A stretch of DNA of 64,000 nt from Psychrobacter namhaensis (GTDB taxonomy: Bacteria; Pseudomonadota; Gammaproteobacteria; Pseudomonadales; Moraxellaceae): contig NZ_JABASS010000014.1 of assembly GCF_016107545.1 (NCBI RefSeq), positions 1 through 64,000 of the forward strand. The letters run 5' to 3'. This document shows, piece after piece, positions 49,363-58,105 of the stretch. The notes beneath the pieces were generated by a model, which did no database searches, was not told the origin of the DNA, and worked only from the letters and a program-made list of their open reading frames with translations. How positions within the stretch are numbered: the first letter of the stretch is position 1; each line of letters starts with the position of its first letter. Position numbers and translations under genes: made by a program.

Positions 49363-51642
49363 TCACTGGTTATCACCATAAGCGTAACTGTAGTGATAAC
49401 TATATTTACTCGTAAGTCCTTGTTGTACATCGTTAAGAATGATACCGTCAACTTGTATATTGGCTTTATTCATCTGATTAACAGCATAAACCAACTGCCC
49501 TTCTATCGAATCATCATATCTGGTGACCATCAGTACCTTATCAGCGTGCTGTGCTAATATCATAGCGTCAGAAGCTGCTAATACTGGCGGCGAGTCGATC
49601 ACAATATAATCATAGTGCAGATTTAGTTCCGTCATTAAATGGTTAAATTTACCATTCGCCAATAGTGAGGCAGGGTTACGTGGATGCTGACCTCGTGGCA
49701 TAAAGTCAATATTATCTATACCAGTCGGATGGATAAAGCTTGCTAGATTGCTAACCGCTTGAGTGTTAATAGCTTCTGGGACTTGAGAGTTGTTTTGCGA
49801 AAAATGAGTCGTGTGTTGTGATAACACATCTTGCGATAAATAGTCAGCTAAGCCGTTCTCTTGACTCATACTAAACATTTTATGCAGTTCACCCAAACGC
49901 ATGTCAGCATCCATAATTAGAACTTTTTTATCTAACTGAGCAAACACTTCTGTTAAGTTAGCAGAGATAAAGGATTTACCGACACCAGGGCTTTCGCCCG
50001 TGATCAGGATAACTTTCGCTCGCTGTCCTGCTCTCCCTTGCACTGGCATGCCAAACATCAGATTCGTTCTTAAGCTTTTGATGGCTTCGTAGCTTAAGCT
50101 ATTGTGATCGATATAGGCCAATAAACGATTAGGCGCTTTCTTATTCTTACGCAGTCTTGTCAGCAGTGGAGAGCGTGGGACTGTTGCTACTACAGGCACA
50201 CCTGTCTTGGCTTCAATACGCTCAGGGTCTTTAACCACGTTTCTAAGTAAGCTCTTCAGTAGTACTAGCACTGCACCTAACATAGCACCCAATAACGTTG
50301 CTAACACCCAAATTTGTGGCTTATTTGGTGCAATAGCATTGAAAGTATTAATAGGTAAATCAATGATACGAGCGTAGCCAATTTGTCCAGCTCTAACTAC
50401 CTTCAGCTGCTCATAGTTCTTGAGTAGCGTCAAATAAATCTCTCTATTGATTGCTGTATCTTCAGACAGTTGTAAAAACTCTCTTTGTACCTCAGGTAAA
50501 CCTGCAATAGTGTCGTTTATTCTCTGCTTTCTACTATTCAACACTGTAAGCTGGTCATTTATTTGGATGACCAATGGATGATCTTCTGTATAATAAGTCG
50601 TTAGCTCCGCTTTTTTCAGCTTAAGCTCACTCAATTGCGAATCAATCTGTGCATTCTCTGCCAATAATATTTCCGCTTCCTGACTAACGTCAATAGTGCC
50701 ATTCTTTGCACGAAATTCATTAAATTTTGCTTCAGAGGCCTCTAGCTTTTTCTTTAGGGTTGGAATCTGTGTTTCCATAAATTTAATTGTTTTAGTCGTT
50801 TCTTCAGATCCACGGGTCTGATTCTGATCTATGTAAGAAAGAATAATTTCTTTCAAAATCAAGCTGGCTTGCTGTTGGTTCGATCCTGTCATAGACAGTT
50901 CAACGATACCTGTCTGCTGACCCTGTTCGACTACGGATAACTTACTATTTATAATATCAGTCGAAATTTGTAATGATTGTTTATTTATATTAATAGGGTG
51001 AGAATTAAGAGGTAAATCAGTGACATTTATTTGAACCTGACCGTCTGTACCCTTAAATAAATGCGACTTGTTAAACTGACCGTTAAAGTCATCAAATCCA
51101 TTACTAAGTACAAAACCTGTGTCCGACCTGGTCAAAGTGAATGTTTGGTTTAAATAGCCCTGCGATACATTAAATTGACTAACCTGGGCGTCACCGTCTT
51201 CAGTTCTTAATGACACGCCATCAGGAGTGTTGATTTGGGTAGCAACACGATCACTTTTGATCTTATCAAGATATCCGATAGAAGGGTCCATAAGTTTTAT
51301 ACGTAAATTCAACTTATCTACTACAGGTTCTAGTATCATACGAGATCGTATCAGCTCAGCCTCCGTTTGCGCTTTGCTAGCCTGTGGTGCGATGAGCTCT
51401 GAAGCACTGGCACCCAACGCTGATATACCTTGAGAGTTTTCTTCTATTTGTATCAACGCATCGGATTTGAATGTAGGGTTTACATAACGACCATAAAGCA
51501 CCCCTATTAGCAAACCTATTAATGCAAAAAAGAGTATGGTTTTCCAGCCACGCAAAATAGCAAACAGCAGCGCCATAAGATCAATGTCGTCATTGTCTTC
51601 TTTAGAGGCAGAGTTTGATAAATTCTTTGAATCTGTATTCAT
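49363..51642 (-). CDS. wzc: Polysaccharide co-polymerase and tyrosine autokinase Wzc
   Basis: Inner-membrane BY-kinase (759 residues) that controls polymer length and export. The membrane segments are at about 35-52 and 443-463, with the periplasmic Wzz and coiled-coil part between. The cytoplasmic kinase has Walker A GESPGVGKS (549-557), Walker A' VLIMDADMR (574-582) and a Walker B-like YDYIVIDSPPV. The C-terminus carries the autophosphorylated tyrosine cluster (KYSYHYSYAYG). Wzb, encoded directly upstream, would dephosphorylate it. Confidence 0.95.
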   Translation of the reverse strand: MNTDSKNLSNSASKEDNDDIDLMALLFAILRGWKTILFFALIGLLIGVLYGRYVNPTFKSDALIQIEENSQGISALGASASELIAPQASKAQTEAELIRSRMILEPVVDKLNLRIKLMDPSIGYLDKIKSDRVATQINTPDGVSLRTEDGDAQVSQFNVSQGYLNQTFTLTRSDTGFVLSNGFDDFNGQFNKSHLFKGTDGQVQINVTDLPLNSHPININKQSLQISTDIINSKLSVVEQGQQTGIVELSMTGSNQQQASLILKEIILSYIDQNQTRGSEETTKTIKFMETQIPTLKKKLEASEAKFNEFRAKNGTIDVSQEAEILLAENAQIDSQLSELKLKKAELTTYYTEDHPLVIQINDQLTVLNSRKQRINDTIAGLPEVQREFLQLSEDTAINREIYLTLLKNYEQLKVVRAGQIGYARIIDLPINTFNAIAPNKPQIWVLATLLGAMLGAVLVLLKSLLRNVVKDPERIEAKTGVPVVATVPRSPLLTRLRKNKKAPNRLLAYIDHNSLSYEAIKSLRTNLMFGMPVQGRAGQRAKVILITGESPGVGKSFISANLTEVFAQLDKKVLIMDADMRLGELHKMFSMSQENGLADYLSQDVLSQHTTHFSQNNSQVPEAINTQAVSNLASFIHPTGIDNIDFMPRGQHPRNPASLLANGKFNHLMTELNLHYDYIVIDSPPVLAASDAMILAQHADKVLMVTRYDDSIEGQLVYAVNQMNKANIQVDGIILNDVQQGLTSKYSYHYSYAYGDNQ

Positions 51643-51687
51643 AACTGTATGTTCATCACTTAAGGTTAGTCTTTTAATGGCCGCTGT

Positions 51688-52119
51688 TTAGCTAACTTTA
51701 TCATCCCATTGCGCGAGACTATTAACAATATCTTGGTATGCTGTTTCAAAAGCACTCATATCATGTTTATAAGGGTCAGCAATATCTTTGTCTTGCCAAT
51801 GTCCAAGCTTAAAAGTTTTGCCACGGCAAAACGGCCAACGCTCCTCAATCCACTTGGTCTGACTGTCTGACATGGTAAAAATCAGATCAGCTTTTTTTGC
51901 CAAATGCTCATCAATCTGTTTTGCCGCATGTTTGGTGATATCAAGCTGTTGCTTAGTCATGATCTCTAGGGCAGCGGGATCTGCAGGATGACCAACTAAA
52001 GCGCCAACACCTGCAGAGTCGATGTTTTTATAAGGATAACGTTGTTTTAATAATGCTTCTGCCATGGGGCTACGACAAATATTACCCACGCATACCACTA
52101 AAATATTATCAAACGCCAT
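51688..52119 (-). CDS. wzb: Low-molecular-weight protein tyrosine phosphatase Wzb
   Basis: Cytoplasmic phosphatase of 143 residues that removes phosphate from the Wzc tyrosine cluster. The P-loop VCVGNICRSPMAEALL has the Cys-x5-Arg-Ser signature and the general-acid Asp lies in DIADPYKHD. It lies between wza (12 bases) and wzc (45 bases) in the standard order. Confidence 0.96.
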   Translation of the reverse strand: MAFDNILVVCVGNICRSPMAEALLKQRYPYKNIDSAGVGALVGHPADPAALEIMTKQQLDITKHAAKQIDEHLAKKADLIFTMSDSQTKWIEERWPFCRGKTFKLGHWQDKDIADPYKHDMSAFETAYQDIVNSLAQWDDKVS

Positions 52120-52131
52120 GCTGATGACTCC

Positions 52132-53232
52132 CTATAAACTTGAAAAGCTTCTGATCGCTGAGGTTGATGGTAGTAGTGAGCTGATAACACGGTTCCAACG
52201 AGTTAGCCCTGTTGGATCCACATAGACGATATCGTTAGGCTGCATCTCAAAACGACTAGCAAGTGGAAAGCTGGTGAGTGCCTGCATATCAACATAGTAG
52301 ATATTCGTACGCTGATACTCTGGTTGGTCACGTACCACGTAGATTTTAGCAGCATTGGCTGTATTCGAGTTCAAACCTGCTGATTCTCCCAGTACTTGCG
52401 CCAAGTTTAATCCTTGATCAAGAATAGGAACAGGAGCAACTTTGCCAAACTCACCCAAGACATACACTTTATTGATATCTTCACTACTAACGCGAATAGC
52501 GTCACCGTCTTGGATATAGATTTGATTGGCTGACACACCCATTTGTTGCAGTGACTGTAGACCTATACGATAGTCTGTGCCATTGCGCCTTAGTACAATT
52601 TTATTTGAGTCACCAAGATCGGTTGCCCCGCCTGCCATCGATATTGCGCTATATAATGAAACCGGCGCATCAGTAATTTTAAATTCGCCAGGCGTATTAA
52701 CTTCACCATCAATAAAAAATTTGTTGCCACGATATTCGGCAATTTTTACCTGTGGATCTGGATATCTTAAATAACGCTGTAGGCGCGCGCGCAAATTACT
52801 AGTAAACTGAGGTACGCTCAGGCCACTGGCTTTGATACGTCCAATCAGAGGAAATTGAATATATCCCTGCTGATCAACTGGGTACCCAGTACTACCAGCG
52901 GCCGTTATATCAGGATAACTTACCAAAGTGATACTTAGTATGTCTGATGGTGCGATGCGATAATTTTCTCGACTAGAGGACTGTAATAAAGCCGCTAGAT
53001 TACTGCCAGGTTGCGAACGAGCCACTTGCTTAGGAGGTAAGGTAGCAAGCGTAAGCGGCTGCACATTGAAATTAATACCGTTCTCTGCAGTAAAAGAACC
53101 ACTTGGTGGCAACTCACCAGCTTGAAGTCCCGAATTAATAGTTGTCGTAGCACACCCATAAAGCATACTGCTAAGTAATAAACACGCTGTACTTAACAGC
53201 TTAGTTGCCTGTCTCATATAAAAGGGCCTCAT
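52132..53232 (-). CDS. wza: Polysaccharide export outer-membrane lipoprotein Wza
   Basis: Octameric outer-membrane pore for the polymer. The lipobox is LYGC, followed by a Poly_export domain (YRIAPSDILSITLVSYPDI), an SLBB domain (FFIDGEVNTPGEFKITDAPVS-type) and a second SLBB region (KVYVLGEFGKVAPVPI). The conserved C-terminal amphipathic helix of Wza is represented by the last 20 residues. The start is ambiguous: the ATG at 53232 or the ATG at 53217, which gives a neater 22-residue signal peptide and has GAGG upstream. It is the first gene of the capsule operon. Confidence 0.93.
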   Translation of the reverse strand: MRPFYMRQATKLLSTACLLLSSMLYGCATTTINSGLQAGELPPSGSFTAENGINFNVQPLTLATLPPKQVARSQPGSNLAALLQSSSRENYRIAPSDILSITLVSYPDITAAGSTGYPVDQQGYIQFPLIGRIKASGLSVPQFTSNLRARLQRYLRYPDPQVKIAEYRGNKFFIDGEVNTPGEFKITDAPVSLYSAISMAGGATDLGDSNKIVLRRNGTDYRIGLQSLQQMGVSANQIYIQDGDAIRVSSEDINKVYVLGEFGKVAPVPILDQGLNLAQVLGESAGLNSNTANAAKIYVVRDQPEYQRTNIYYVDMQALTSFPLASRFEMQPNDIVYVDPTGLTRWNRVISSLLPSTSAIRSFSSL

Positions 53233-53420
53233 CAATCATCGCAATCACGCAAAATTTTGAAAGCAACTTCACTAGAAAATCACTCTAACTTTACTTTTTT
53301 AACATAAATAAACGGCATAATAACATAAGTTTTCTACTATGCAGTGGAGTTGGTCTTGTTTGATACAAAAAGACATTCTTATACATAACAATCCAAATTT
53401 AATATAATTCTTGTTTGCTA

Positions 53421-53433
53421 CTAACAATGTTAG
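53421..53433. promoter_or_regulatory. Short palindrome CTAACAATGTTAG upstream of wza
   Basis: Six-base arms CTAACA and TGTTAG flank one central base, about 190-200 bases before the wza start. It could be an operator for capsule control. No regulator is encoded in the locus itself. Confidence 0.3.
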
Positions 53434-53651
53434 GTATGCTAAAAAAACGTTAATACTACACGAAAAGCTGCATAACCGTATACCTCTGCAAGTCCATCAT
53501 TAATTCATGACTTAAAATTCGTCCTGCTAAGTATAAATTCCTAATTTTTAGTTTTTGCTTCTTAGTCTTTTAAGATGGTACAAGTAAAAGATAGGAATGT
53601 ACTGGTCAGATAAAGAAGTCAAAAAATCTCATATCGCATGTCGTTTACTAG

Positions 53652-53657
53652 TATAAT
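53652..53657 (+). promoter_or_regulatory. Candidate -10 box for rluB
   Basis: A perfect TATAAT, placing a start site about 105 bases before the rluB ATG. No good -35 hexamer lies 16-18 bases upstream, so this is a weak call. Confidence 0.35.
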
Positions 53658-53769
53658 GCAGCGTGCGATGAAAAATTACATCTCTTGTATATCATAAGGT
53701 AATGTATACACATCGCGCATATTCCTACATTGAGAAATGTAAAAACCAACCCGATTCAAGGATATCGTA

Positions 53770-54696
53770 ATGAAAGACGAAAAACTCCAAAAAGCACTCG
53801 CCCGTATGGGTCTTGGTTCACGCCGCCAAATGGAAGAAGTCATTAAAGCAGGCCGCGTAACAGTTAATAACGGTCCAGCAACCATTGGTGATCGCGTTGA
53901 GCAAGGTGATGAAATTCGCGTTGATGGTCGTCAGATTAAATACACCGCTGAAAATGAGAAGCGTCGCCGTGTGATCGCTTACTATAAACCGGAAGGTGAA
54001 GTTTGCTCTGCCAAGGATCCAGAAGGCCGTCCAACGGTCTTTGAACGCTTACCAAAACTGACGCATGATCGCTGGGTCATGGTCGGACGTCTAGATATTA
54101 ACTCAACTGGCCTGTTACTGTTTACCAATGACGGTGAAATGGCGCATCGTTTGATGCATCCATCAAGCGAAGTGACCCGCGAATATGCCGTACGCGTATT
54201 GGGTGAAGTCACTCCCGATATCGCTCGTGCGCTGACTGCTGGTGTGATGTTAGAAGACGGCATGGCACAGTTTGAAGACATCAAAGAAGGCGGCGGTGAA
54301 GGCGTCAACAAATGGTATCACGTCAAACTAAAAGAAGGTCGTAATCGTGAAGTACGCCGTTTGTTTGAGTCGCAAGGACTAAAAGTCAGCCGTCTACTGC
54401 GTACGCGCTATGGGACGATTGCCCTACCAAAAGAGTTACGTACTGGCCGCTTCTTAGAGCTGGATAAAAAAGACATCAATACGTTAACGGACTTAGTGAG
54501 CCTACGCCCACGTTATGGTACTGGCCTACACGGGGCGGCAAAAGAGAAACAAGAACGTATCAAAAACAAACCACTCAAAGCGCGTCGCACTGACAATCGT
54601 AGCGATAGCCGTAGTAACAGTGCAAAGCCTAAAAGTAGTGCGAGCCCTGCCAGCCGCGGCACACGCAATACGCGTGACCGCAACGACAAGCGTTAA
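53770..54696 (+). CDS. rluB: 23S rRNA pseudouridine synthase RluB
   Basis: Converts U2605 of 23S rRNA to pseudouridine. An S4 RNA-binding domain spans 1-60 (LQKALARMGLGSRRQMEEVI), and the RsuA-type catalytic domain spans about 66-240, with the catalytic Asp in GRLDINSTGLLLFTNDG. KEGRNREVRRLFESQG and LLRTRYG are typical of RluB. The last 60 residues are basic and Ser/Arg/Asn-rich, probably disordered, as in other RluB proteins. It is divergent from the capsule operon and followed by a terminator. Confidence 0.93.
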   Translation: MKDEKLQKALARMGLGSRRQMEEVIKAGRVTVNNGPATIGDRVEQGDEIRVDGRQIKYTAENEKRRRVIAYYKPEGEVCSAKDPEGRPTVFERLPKLTHDRWVMVGRLDINSTGLLLFTNDGEMAHRLMHPSSEVTREYAVRVLGEVTPDIARALTAGVMLEDGMAQFEDIKEGGGEGVNKWYHVKLKEGRNREVRRLFESQGLKVSRLLRTRYGTIALPKELRTGRFLELDKKDINTLTDLVSLRPRYGTGLHGAAKEKQERIKNKPLKARRTDNRSDSRSNSAKPKSSASPASRGTRNTRDRNDKR

Positions 54697-54739
54697 TTGA
54701 CCCTTGCCTTAAGTCTCTTATAGATTTAAGGTAAGCCAT

Positions 54740-54781
54740 AAAAAAGCTGCCATTGATCAATAGTCATTGGCAGCTTTTTTG
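54740..54781 (+). terminator. Rho-independent terminator after rluB
   Basis: AAAAGCTGCCA (54742-54752) pairs with TGGCAGCTTTT (54768-54778), followed by further T. The 15-base loop can extend the stem with one mismatch. Confidence 0.8.
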
Positions 54782-54926
54782 TGCTGAACTGTTGAGTTAG
54801 GAGCAATGTAACCATAGTATCATCAGCAGGTTGAGTAACCAATAAAGTAAATGGAGATTGACCCTCATCTAAAGGGAGATATTTTTACATCGCCGAGCCC
54901 ATCAAAATTTTTGGTCTTGGCATGTT

Positions 54927-55484
54927 TTAGTCATCGTGGCTATCAATATAATGATTCATGACTCGTAACGCTTGTAACTGCTGCGTCTCTATTTGCTCTA
55001 GTAGACAATCCAGACGCTGCTCAATGTTATCTAAGATTGGCTGTAATAACTCACTGGCTTCCGCTTTTTTTTCATTACTCACATGTTGAGCGCTTGTATG
55101 GATATTGGCTAATTGGTGATAACTGGCCAGCATTTCAGGCAACCGAGTGTGCAACATCTTATGCAATATAAACTGTTGCTCAGTGACGACAGATTTTTTA
55201 TGCTGCGCTTCTAATTCTTTTTGATACGTTTGATAGCTATGTACTTTTTTATCAATACATTGTAGTTGACGCAGTTGCTGCTCGGGCAAATTTTTCAGGT
55301 GTTTTTTATTCAAATGTAGCTGTTGCCAGCTGACAGTAGATAACGTCAATGGCGCATTATCATCTTGATACGTGAGTACACCTGGGGTGATGCCAACCGC
55401 TTTGTGCAACGCTTGCCAGCCCTTTCTACCCAAATAAACAGTGGTAACCATCGTCGCGACGCCAATACCTATCAATATACTCAT
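54927..55484 (-). CDS. Uncharacterised membrane-anchored protein, paralogue 1 of 3
   Basis: A 185-residue protein I do not recognise. One N-terminal membrane segment (about 2-18, SILIGIGVATMVTTVYLG) is followed by a short linker and a helical, Gln/Leu-rich domain. Residues 66-180 align by eye with the two upstream genes: LPEQQLRQLQCIDKK, then QQFILHKMLHTRLPEMLASY, then SELLQPILDNIEQRLDCLLE and a final HY. The shared pattern is a Leu-Pro helix, (I/L)PxxLxxYxxL, then LLxxIxxxLDxLL. It is the last of the three genes on this strand, 61 bases after the middle one. The helical pattern faintly recalls XpaC-type proteins; this is untested. Confidence 0.75.
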   Translation of the reverse strand: MSILIGIGVATMVTTVYLGRKGWQALHKAVGITPGVLTYQDDNAPLTLSTVSWQQLHLNKKHLKNLPEQQLRQLQCIDKKVHSYQTYQKELEAQHKKSVVTEQQFILHKMLHTRLPEMLASYHQLANIHTSAQHVSNEKKAEASELLQPILDNIEQRLDCLLEQIETQQLQALRVMNHYIDSHDD

Positions 55485-55545
55485 ATACGCTCACTATGAC
55501 TTGTTCAAACGTGTGCCCTATCATTTAATACACATCATCTATCGT

Positions 55546-56190
55546 TCACAGTTTAATATTCTCAGTTGCAGAATTTTTATCGCGAGCGTCTTCTGAACCC
55601 TCACTTGTTTCTCTACTATGATTTAGGGATGGAACAGCCACATCGGTTTCTGGATTGTCAAAACGCTTTTGTAGGTACCTATTAGTCACCAGCAGTTTTT
55701 GCCCGTCTTGATGGTAGGAGGCACTAAGCAAGTCATCGAACTGAGCATTAATCGTCCTCAGTACTTCGAGTAGCGCTTCTTTGCCCGTAACATCAGAGTG
55801 CTTAATTTTGGTCGTATCAGCACGAGCACCCTCTAGGTCATGCAAGCGACGATAATCCGCTACTGCCTGAGGTATGTGGGTATCCATTAAGTTTTGGATC
55901 ATGATATAAGTCTCATTAACAGTGTCCTTATCATCAATTTTTCCATCATTATTGGTATCCCCATAAATGACCCGCAGTTTTTCGCCCTTTTGGTTGATTT
56001 GGGCAAGCGCTTCTTTGACTTCCGCCGGTAAGCTTTTTTCAGGAATGTAGCCCAACTGCGGCATTGCTTCATATTCAAGCATCTTAGGCGCAGTGACTTT
56101 TTTAATGCCACGATACCCGAGGTACAATCCCGCTGCTGGTAGCACCCCGTATAAAATAAACATCACGAACATCGCAGTGACTTGGGTCAT
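55546..56190 (-). CDS. Uncharacterised membrane-anchored protein with EF-hand-like loop, paralogue 2 of 3
   Basis: A 214-residue protein with one N-terminal membrane segment (about 5-27). Residues 54-176 match the domain of its two neighbours: LPAEVKEALAQINQKG, then YIMIQNLMDTHIPQAVADY, then EALLEVLRTINAQFDDLL and a final NRY. Unlike them it carries an EF-hand or dockerin-like loop between the first two helices: Asp78, Asn80, Asp82, Gly83, Ile85, Asp86 and Asp89 fit the calcium-binding 12-residue pattern. The C-terminal 35 residues are polar and Ser/Glu-rich. The ATG follows AGAGGACA. The frame is 61 bases upstream of the third gene and 108 bases downstream of the first. Function unknown. Confidence 0.78.
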   Translation of the reverse strand: MTQVTAMFVMFILYGVLPAAGLYLGYRGIKKVTAPKMLEYEAMPQLGYIPEKSLPAEVKEALAQINQKGEKLRVIYGDTNNDGKIDDKDTVNETYIMIQNLMDTHIPQAVADYRRLHDLEGARADTTKIKHSDVTGKEALLEVLRTINAQFDDLLSASYHQDGQKLLVTNRYLQKRFDNPETDVAVPSLNHSRETSEGSEDARDKNSATENIKL

Positions 56191-56298
56191 CAGATTGTCC
56201 TCTTATTATTATCAATATCTCTTCAACATCTTTGTATTAAAGGAAGCGTTTTTGATAAACCATTTTTAATCGCTTGTATTTAGTTAAGTGTAGAGACA

Positions 56299-57051
56299 TT
56301 AGCTTTGCGTACGGCTTTTGACATAACGATGTGTCGAAGCCAAACGGTTCATGACCGTTTGATGCAACTCATCTAAAAGTTCATCAAGCTCGTAATCAAT
56401 CTCTAAAAACAAATCGGTCAGCATATCCCCTGCGGTCATTTTGCCCTGCACCATACTATTTTTGGTACGGTGCGGACTAAAGCGTTGCAGTTGCTCATAA
56501 TGATATAGGGCTTCAGGTATACTCTCGCCTACAAGCTTATCGATCACAAATTGGCGCTCATTGTGCTGCTGTTGTTGCTGCTCATTCAGCTCATGACTCC
56601 ACTCACGGTAGCGCTTTAACTTACCATTAATGCGGTCAAGTATCGCAACAGCCTCAATCGGCATGGCGTTTAGGGTGGCGGCATCAACCACATCAACAAG
56701 CTCAGTCATAATCGGACAGCGTCCATGTTTGAGATACCATAAGGTATCTGGGTCAAAAGGAGGTCTATTGCTCGGGCGCCTGTCGGCACGATTGACCAAA
56801 TAGCGATCCGTCAAGGGCGTAGGTGAGCGAATATCATTTACTTGCGCTAAAGCATCACAAATACGGTCTGCACGCTCAGGCGGCGTAAGCGCAGAATGAC
56901 CACTATTTGCTTGATGGCTATTATTACTAACGTCATCAACATCTGCGTCATGACTGACACTCACTGCCTGAGCCTTTTTAGCGGCTAACGTTGGCAGGTC
57001 ATCTTGAGCTTGCCCAAATGACTGTAGTATTCTTGTCAGACTGACCACCAT
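56299..57051 (-). CDS. Uncharacterised soluble protein, paralogue 3 of 3
   Basis: A 250-residue protein without a membrane segment. Residues 1-90 are low-complexity and polar; about 95-125 holds FDPDTLWYLKHGRCPIMTEL. Residues 130-245 match the shared domain: MPIEAVAILDRINGKLKRY, then QFVIDKLVGESIPEALYHY, then MLTDLFLEIDYELDELLDEL and a final HRYV. A glutamine run (about 158-162, EQQQQQHNE) sits in the first linker. The ATG has AAGGTAGG upstream. It is the first of the three genes; together they could be an operon whose products assemble through the common domain, two at the membrane and one soluble. Confidence 0.75.
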   Translation of the reverse strand: MVVSLTRILQSFGQAQDDLPTLAAKKAQAVSVSHDADVDDVSNNSHQANSGHSALTPPERADRICDALAQVNDIRSPTPLTDRYLVNRADRRPSNRPPFDPDTLWYLKHGRCPIMTELVDVVDAATLNAMPIEAVAILDRINGKLKRYREWSHELNEQQQQQHNERQFVIDKLVGESIPEALYHYEQLQRFSPHRTKNSMVQGKMTAGDMLTDLFLEIDYELDELLDELHQTVMNRLASTHRYVKSRTQS

Positions 57052-57204
57052 AACCTACCTTACTCTCGTCCAATGTATTCACACTCTCACATCACGCTTG
57101 TATTGCACACATTCGTTCAATAGCGTATCTTAACAGCTTTTTACGACTGTGCCAGTAAGCAAAATGTCAACTCCTCTAGCCTTCAAAACGCCAAACACCC
57201 AATT

Positions 57205-57807
57205 ATGAACGCGTCCGATTATCTGTCTGGATTCTTACTTGGGCTGTCGCTTATCATCGCGATTGGCTCACAAAACGCTTTTGTACTCAAACAAGGGCTC
57301 AAGCGCGAACACATATTTTTTGTGTGCTTGTTTTGCGCCGTGAGTGACGCATTTTTGATCACAGCTGGCGTCGGCGGTTTTGGCGCAGTCACGGCACGCT
57401 ATCCGCAAGTTGTGGACATCGCAAAGTTCGCTGGTGTTGTGTTTTTGCTAGGCTACGGATTGCAAAGTCTGTACGCAAGTGTAAGCGTGTCACACGCGCT
57501 CACTGTCGAGGGTCAAGTTGTCACCAGCTTAAAAAAAGCCCTATTACTTTGCTTTGGCTTTACGTGGTTAAACCCTCATGTCTACTTAGATACATTGGTA
57601 CTCGTCGGCATGGTTTCAACAGGCGCAAGTAGTAAACTGACTTTTGCAGTTGGCGCGATTAGCGCCTCGTTTTTTTTCTTTTTTGCTTTGGGATACGGTG
57701 CGCGTCTGCTCAGGCCACTGTTTGCCAAGCCAAAAGCGTGGAATATACTCGACGCGTTAGTAGGCGTACTGATGCTATATTTGGCTTGGCATTTGTACCA
57801 GAGTTGA
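57205..57807 (+). CDS. argO: LysE/ArgO family amino-acid exporter
   Basis: A 200-residue inner-membrane protein with about six membrane segments. The N-terminal GLSLIIAIGSQNAFVLKQGLKREHIF and the central FTWLNPHVYLDTLVLVG are signatures of the LysE/ArgO group, which exports arginine or lysine. The substrate cannot be told from sequence; LysE and ArgO are not separable here. No ArgP/LysG regulator is adjacent. It is divergent from the three paralogues and is followed by a terminator. Confidence 0.9.
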   Translation: MNASDYLSGFLLGLSLIIAIGSQNAFVLKQGLKREHIFFVCLFCAVSDAFLITAGVGGFGAVTARYPQVVDIAKFAGVVFLLGYGLQSLYASVSVSHALTVEGQVVTSLKKALLLCFGFTWLNPHVYLDTLVLVGMVSTGASSKLTFAVGAISASFFFFFALGYGARLLRPLFAKPKAWNILDALVGVLMLYLAWHLYQS

Positions 57808-57862
57808 TAGCATCAGCCATCCTAAAAACTGCTAGCTAACCAATAACACTGCTTAGAAAAAT

Positions 57863-57896
57863 AAAAAAACCAAACACCGTTAAGTGTTTGGTTTTT
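57863..57896 (+). terminator. Rho-independent terminator after argO
   Basis: A stem of AAAAACCAAACAC (57865-57877) and GTGTTTGGTTTTT (57884-57896) with a 6-base loop. T runs on both strands allow it to act in both directions. Confidence 0.85.
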
Positions 57897-58039
57897 AAAA
57901 TAAATACTGATGATTAACAATAGTTCTTATGTTTTTAACCGCAAATTTTAAATCACCTCTCACATTGACAGCGTTACTAATACCGCCTATTTGCAAGTCA
58001 GCTGCCACTATAGTCGATTCACTTTAAAAACGATATAAG

Positions 58040-58105
58040 GCGACTGGAATGAATTTTTCGCAGCCTCTGTATTAGCAGCAAGCAAGGGAAACTTATACCA
58101 GTCGC
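58040..58105. repeat. Inverted repeat GCGACTGG / CCAGTCGC with 50-base spacer
   Basis: Perfect 8-bp arms at 58040-58047 and 58098-58105 enclose 50 bases. They lie 60 bases downstream of the marC-like stop. It is not a terminator by composition and may be an interspersed repeat unit, which only genome-wide comparison can show. Confidence 0.35.

Larger units (their letters stand above)
53233..53769. other. Divergent control region between the capsule operon and rluB
   Basis: This AT-rich 537-base region separates wza and rluB. It holds a TATAAT box for rluB (53652-53657) and a short perfect palindrome (53421-53433) on the wza side. I saw no JUMPStart/ops element (GGCGGTAGC) on either strand, and no clear -35/-10 pair for the capsule operon. 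No open frame of note. Confidence 0.5.

Noticed and set aside
29929-53232. Insertion sequence or transposase remnants in the capsule locus
   Set aside because: All frames read as intact capsule genes and no terminal inverted repeats were seen; transfer is suggested only by base composition.
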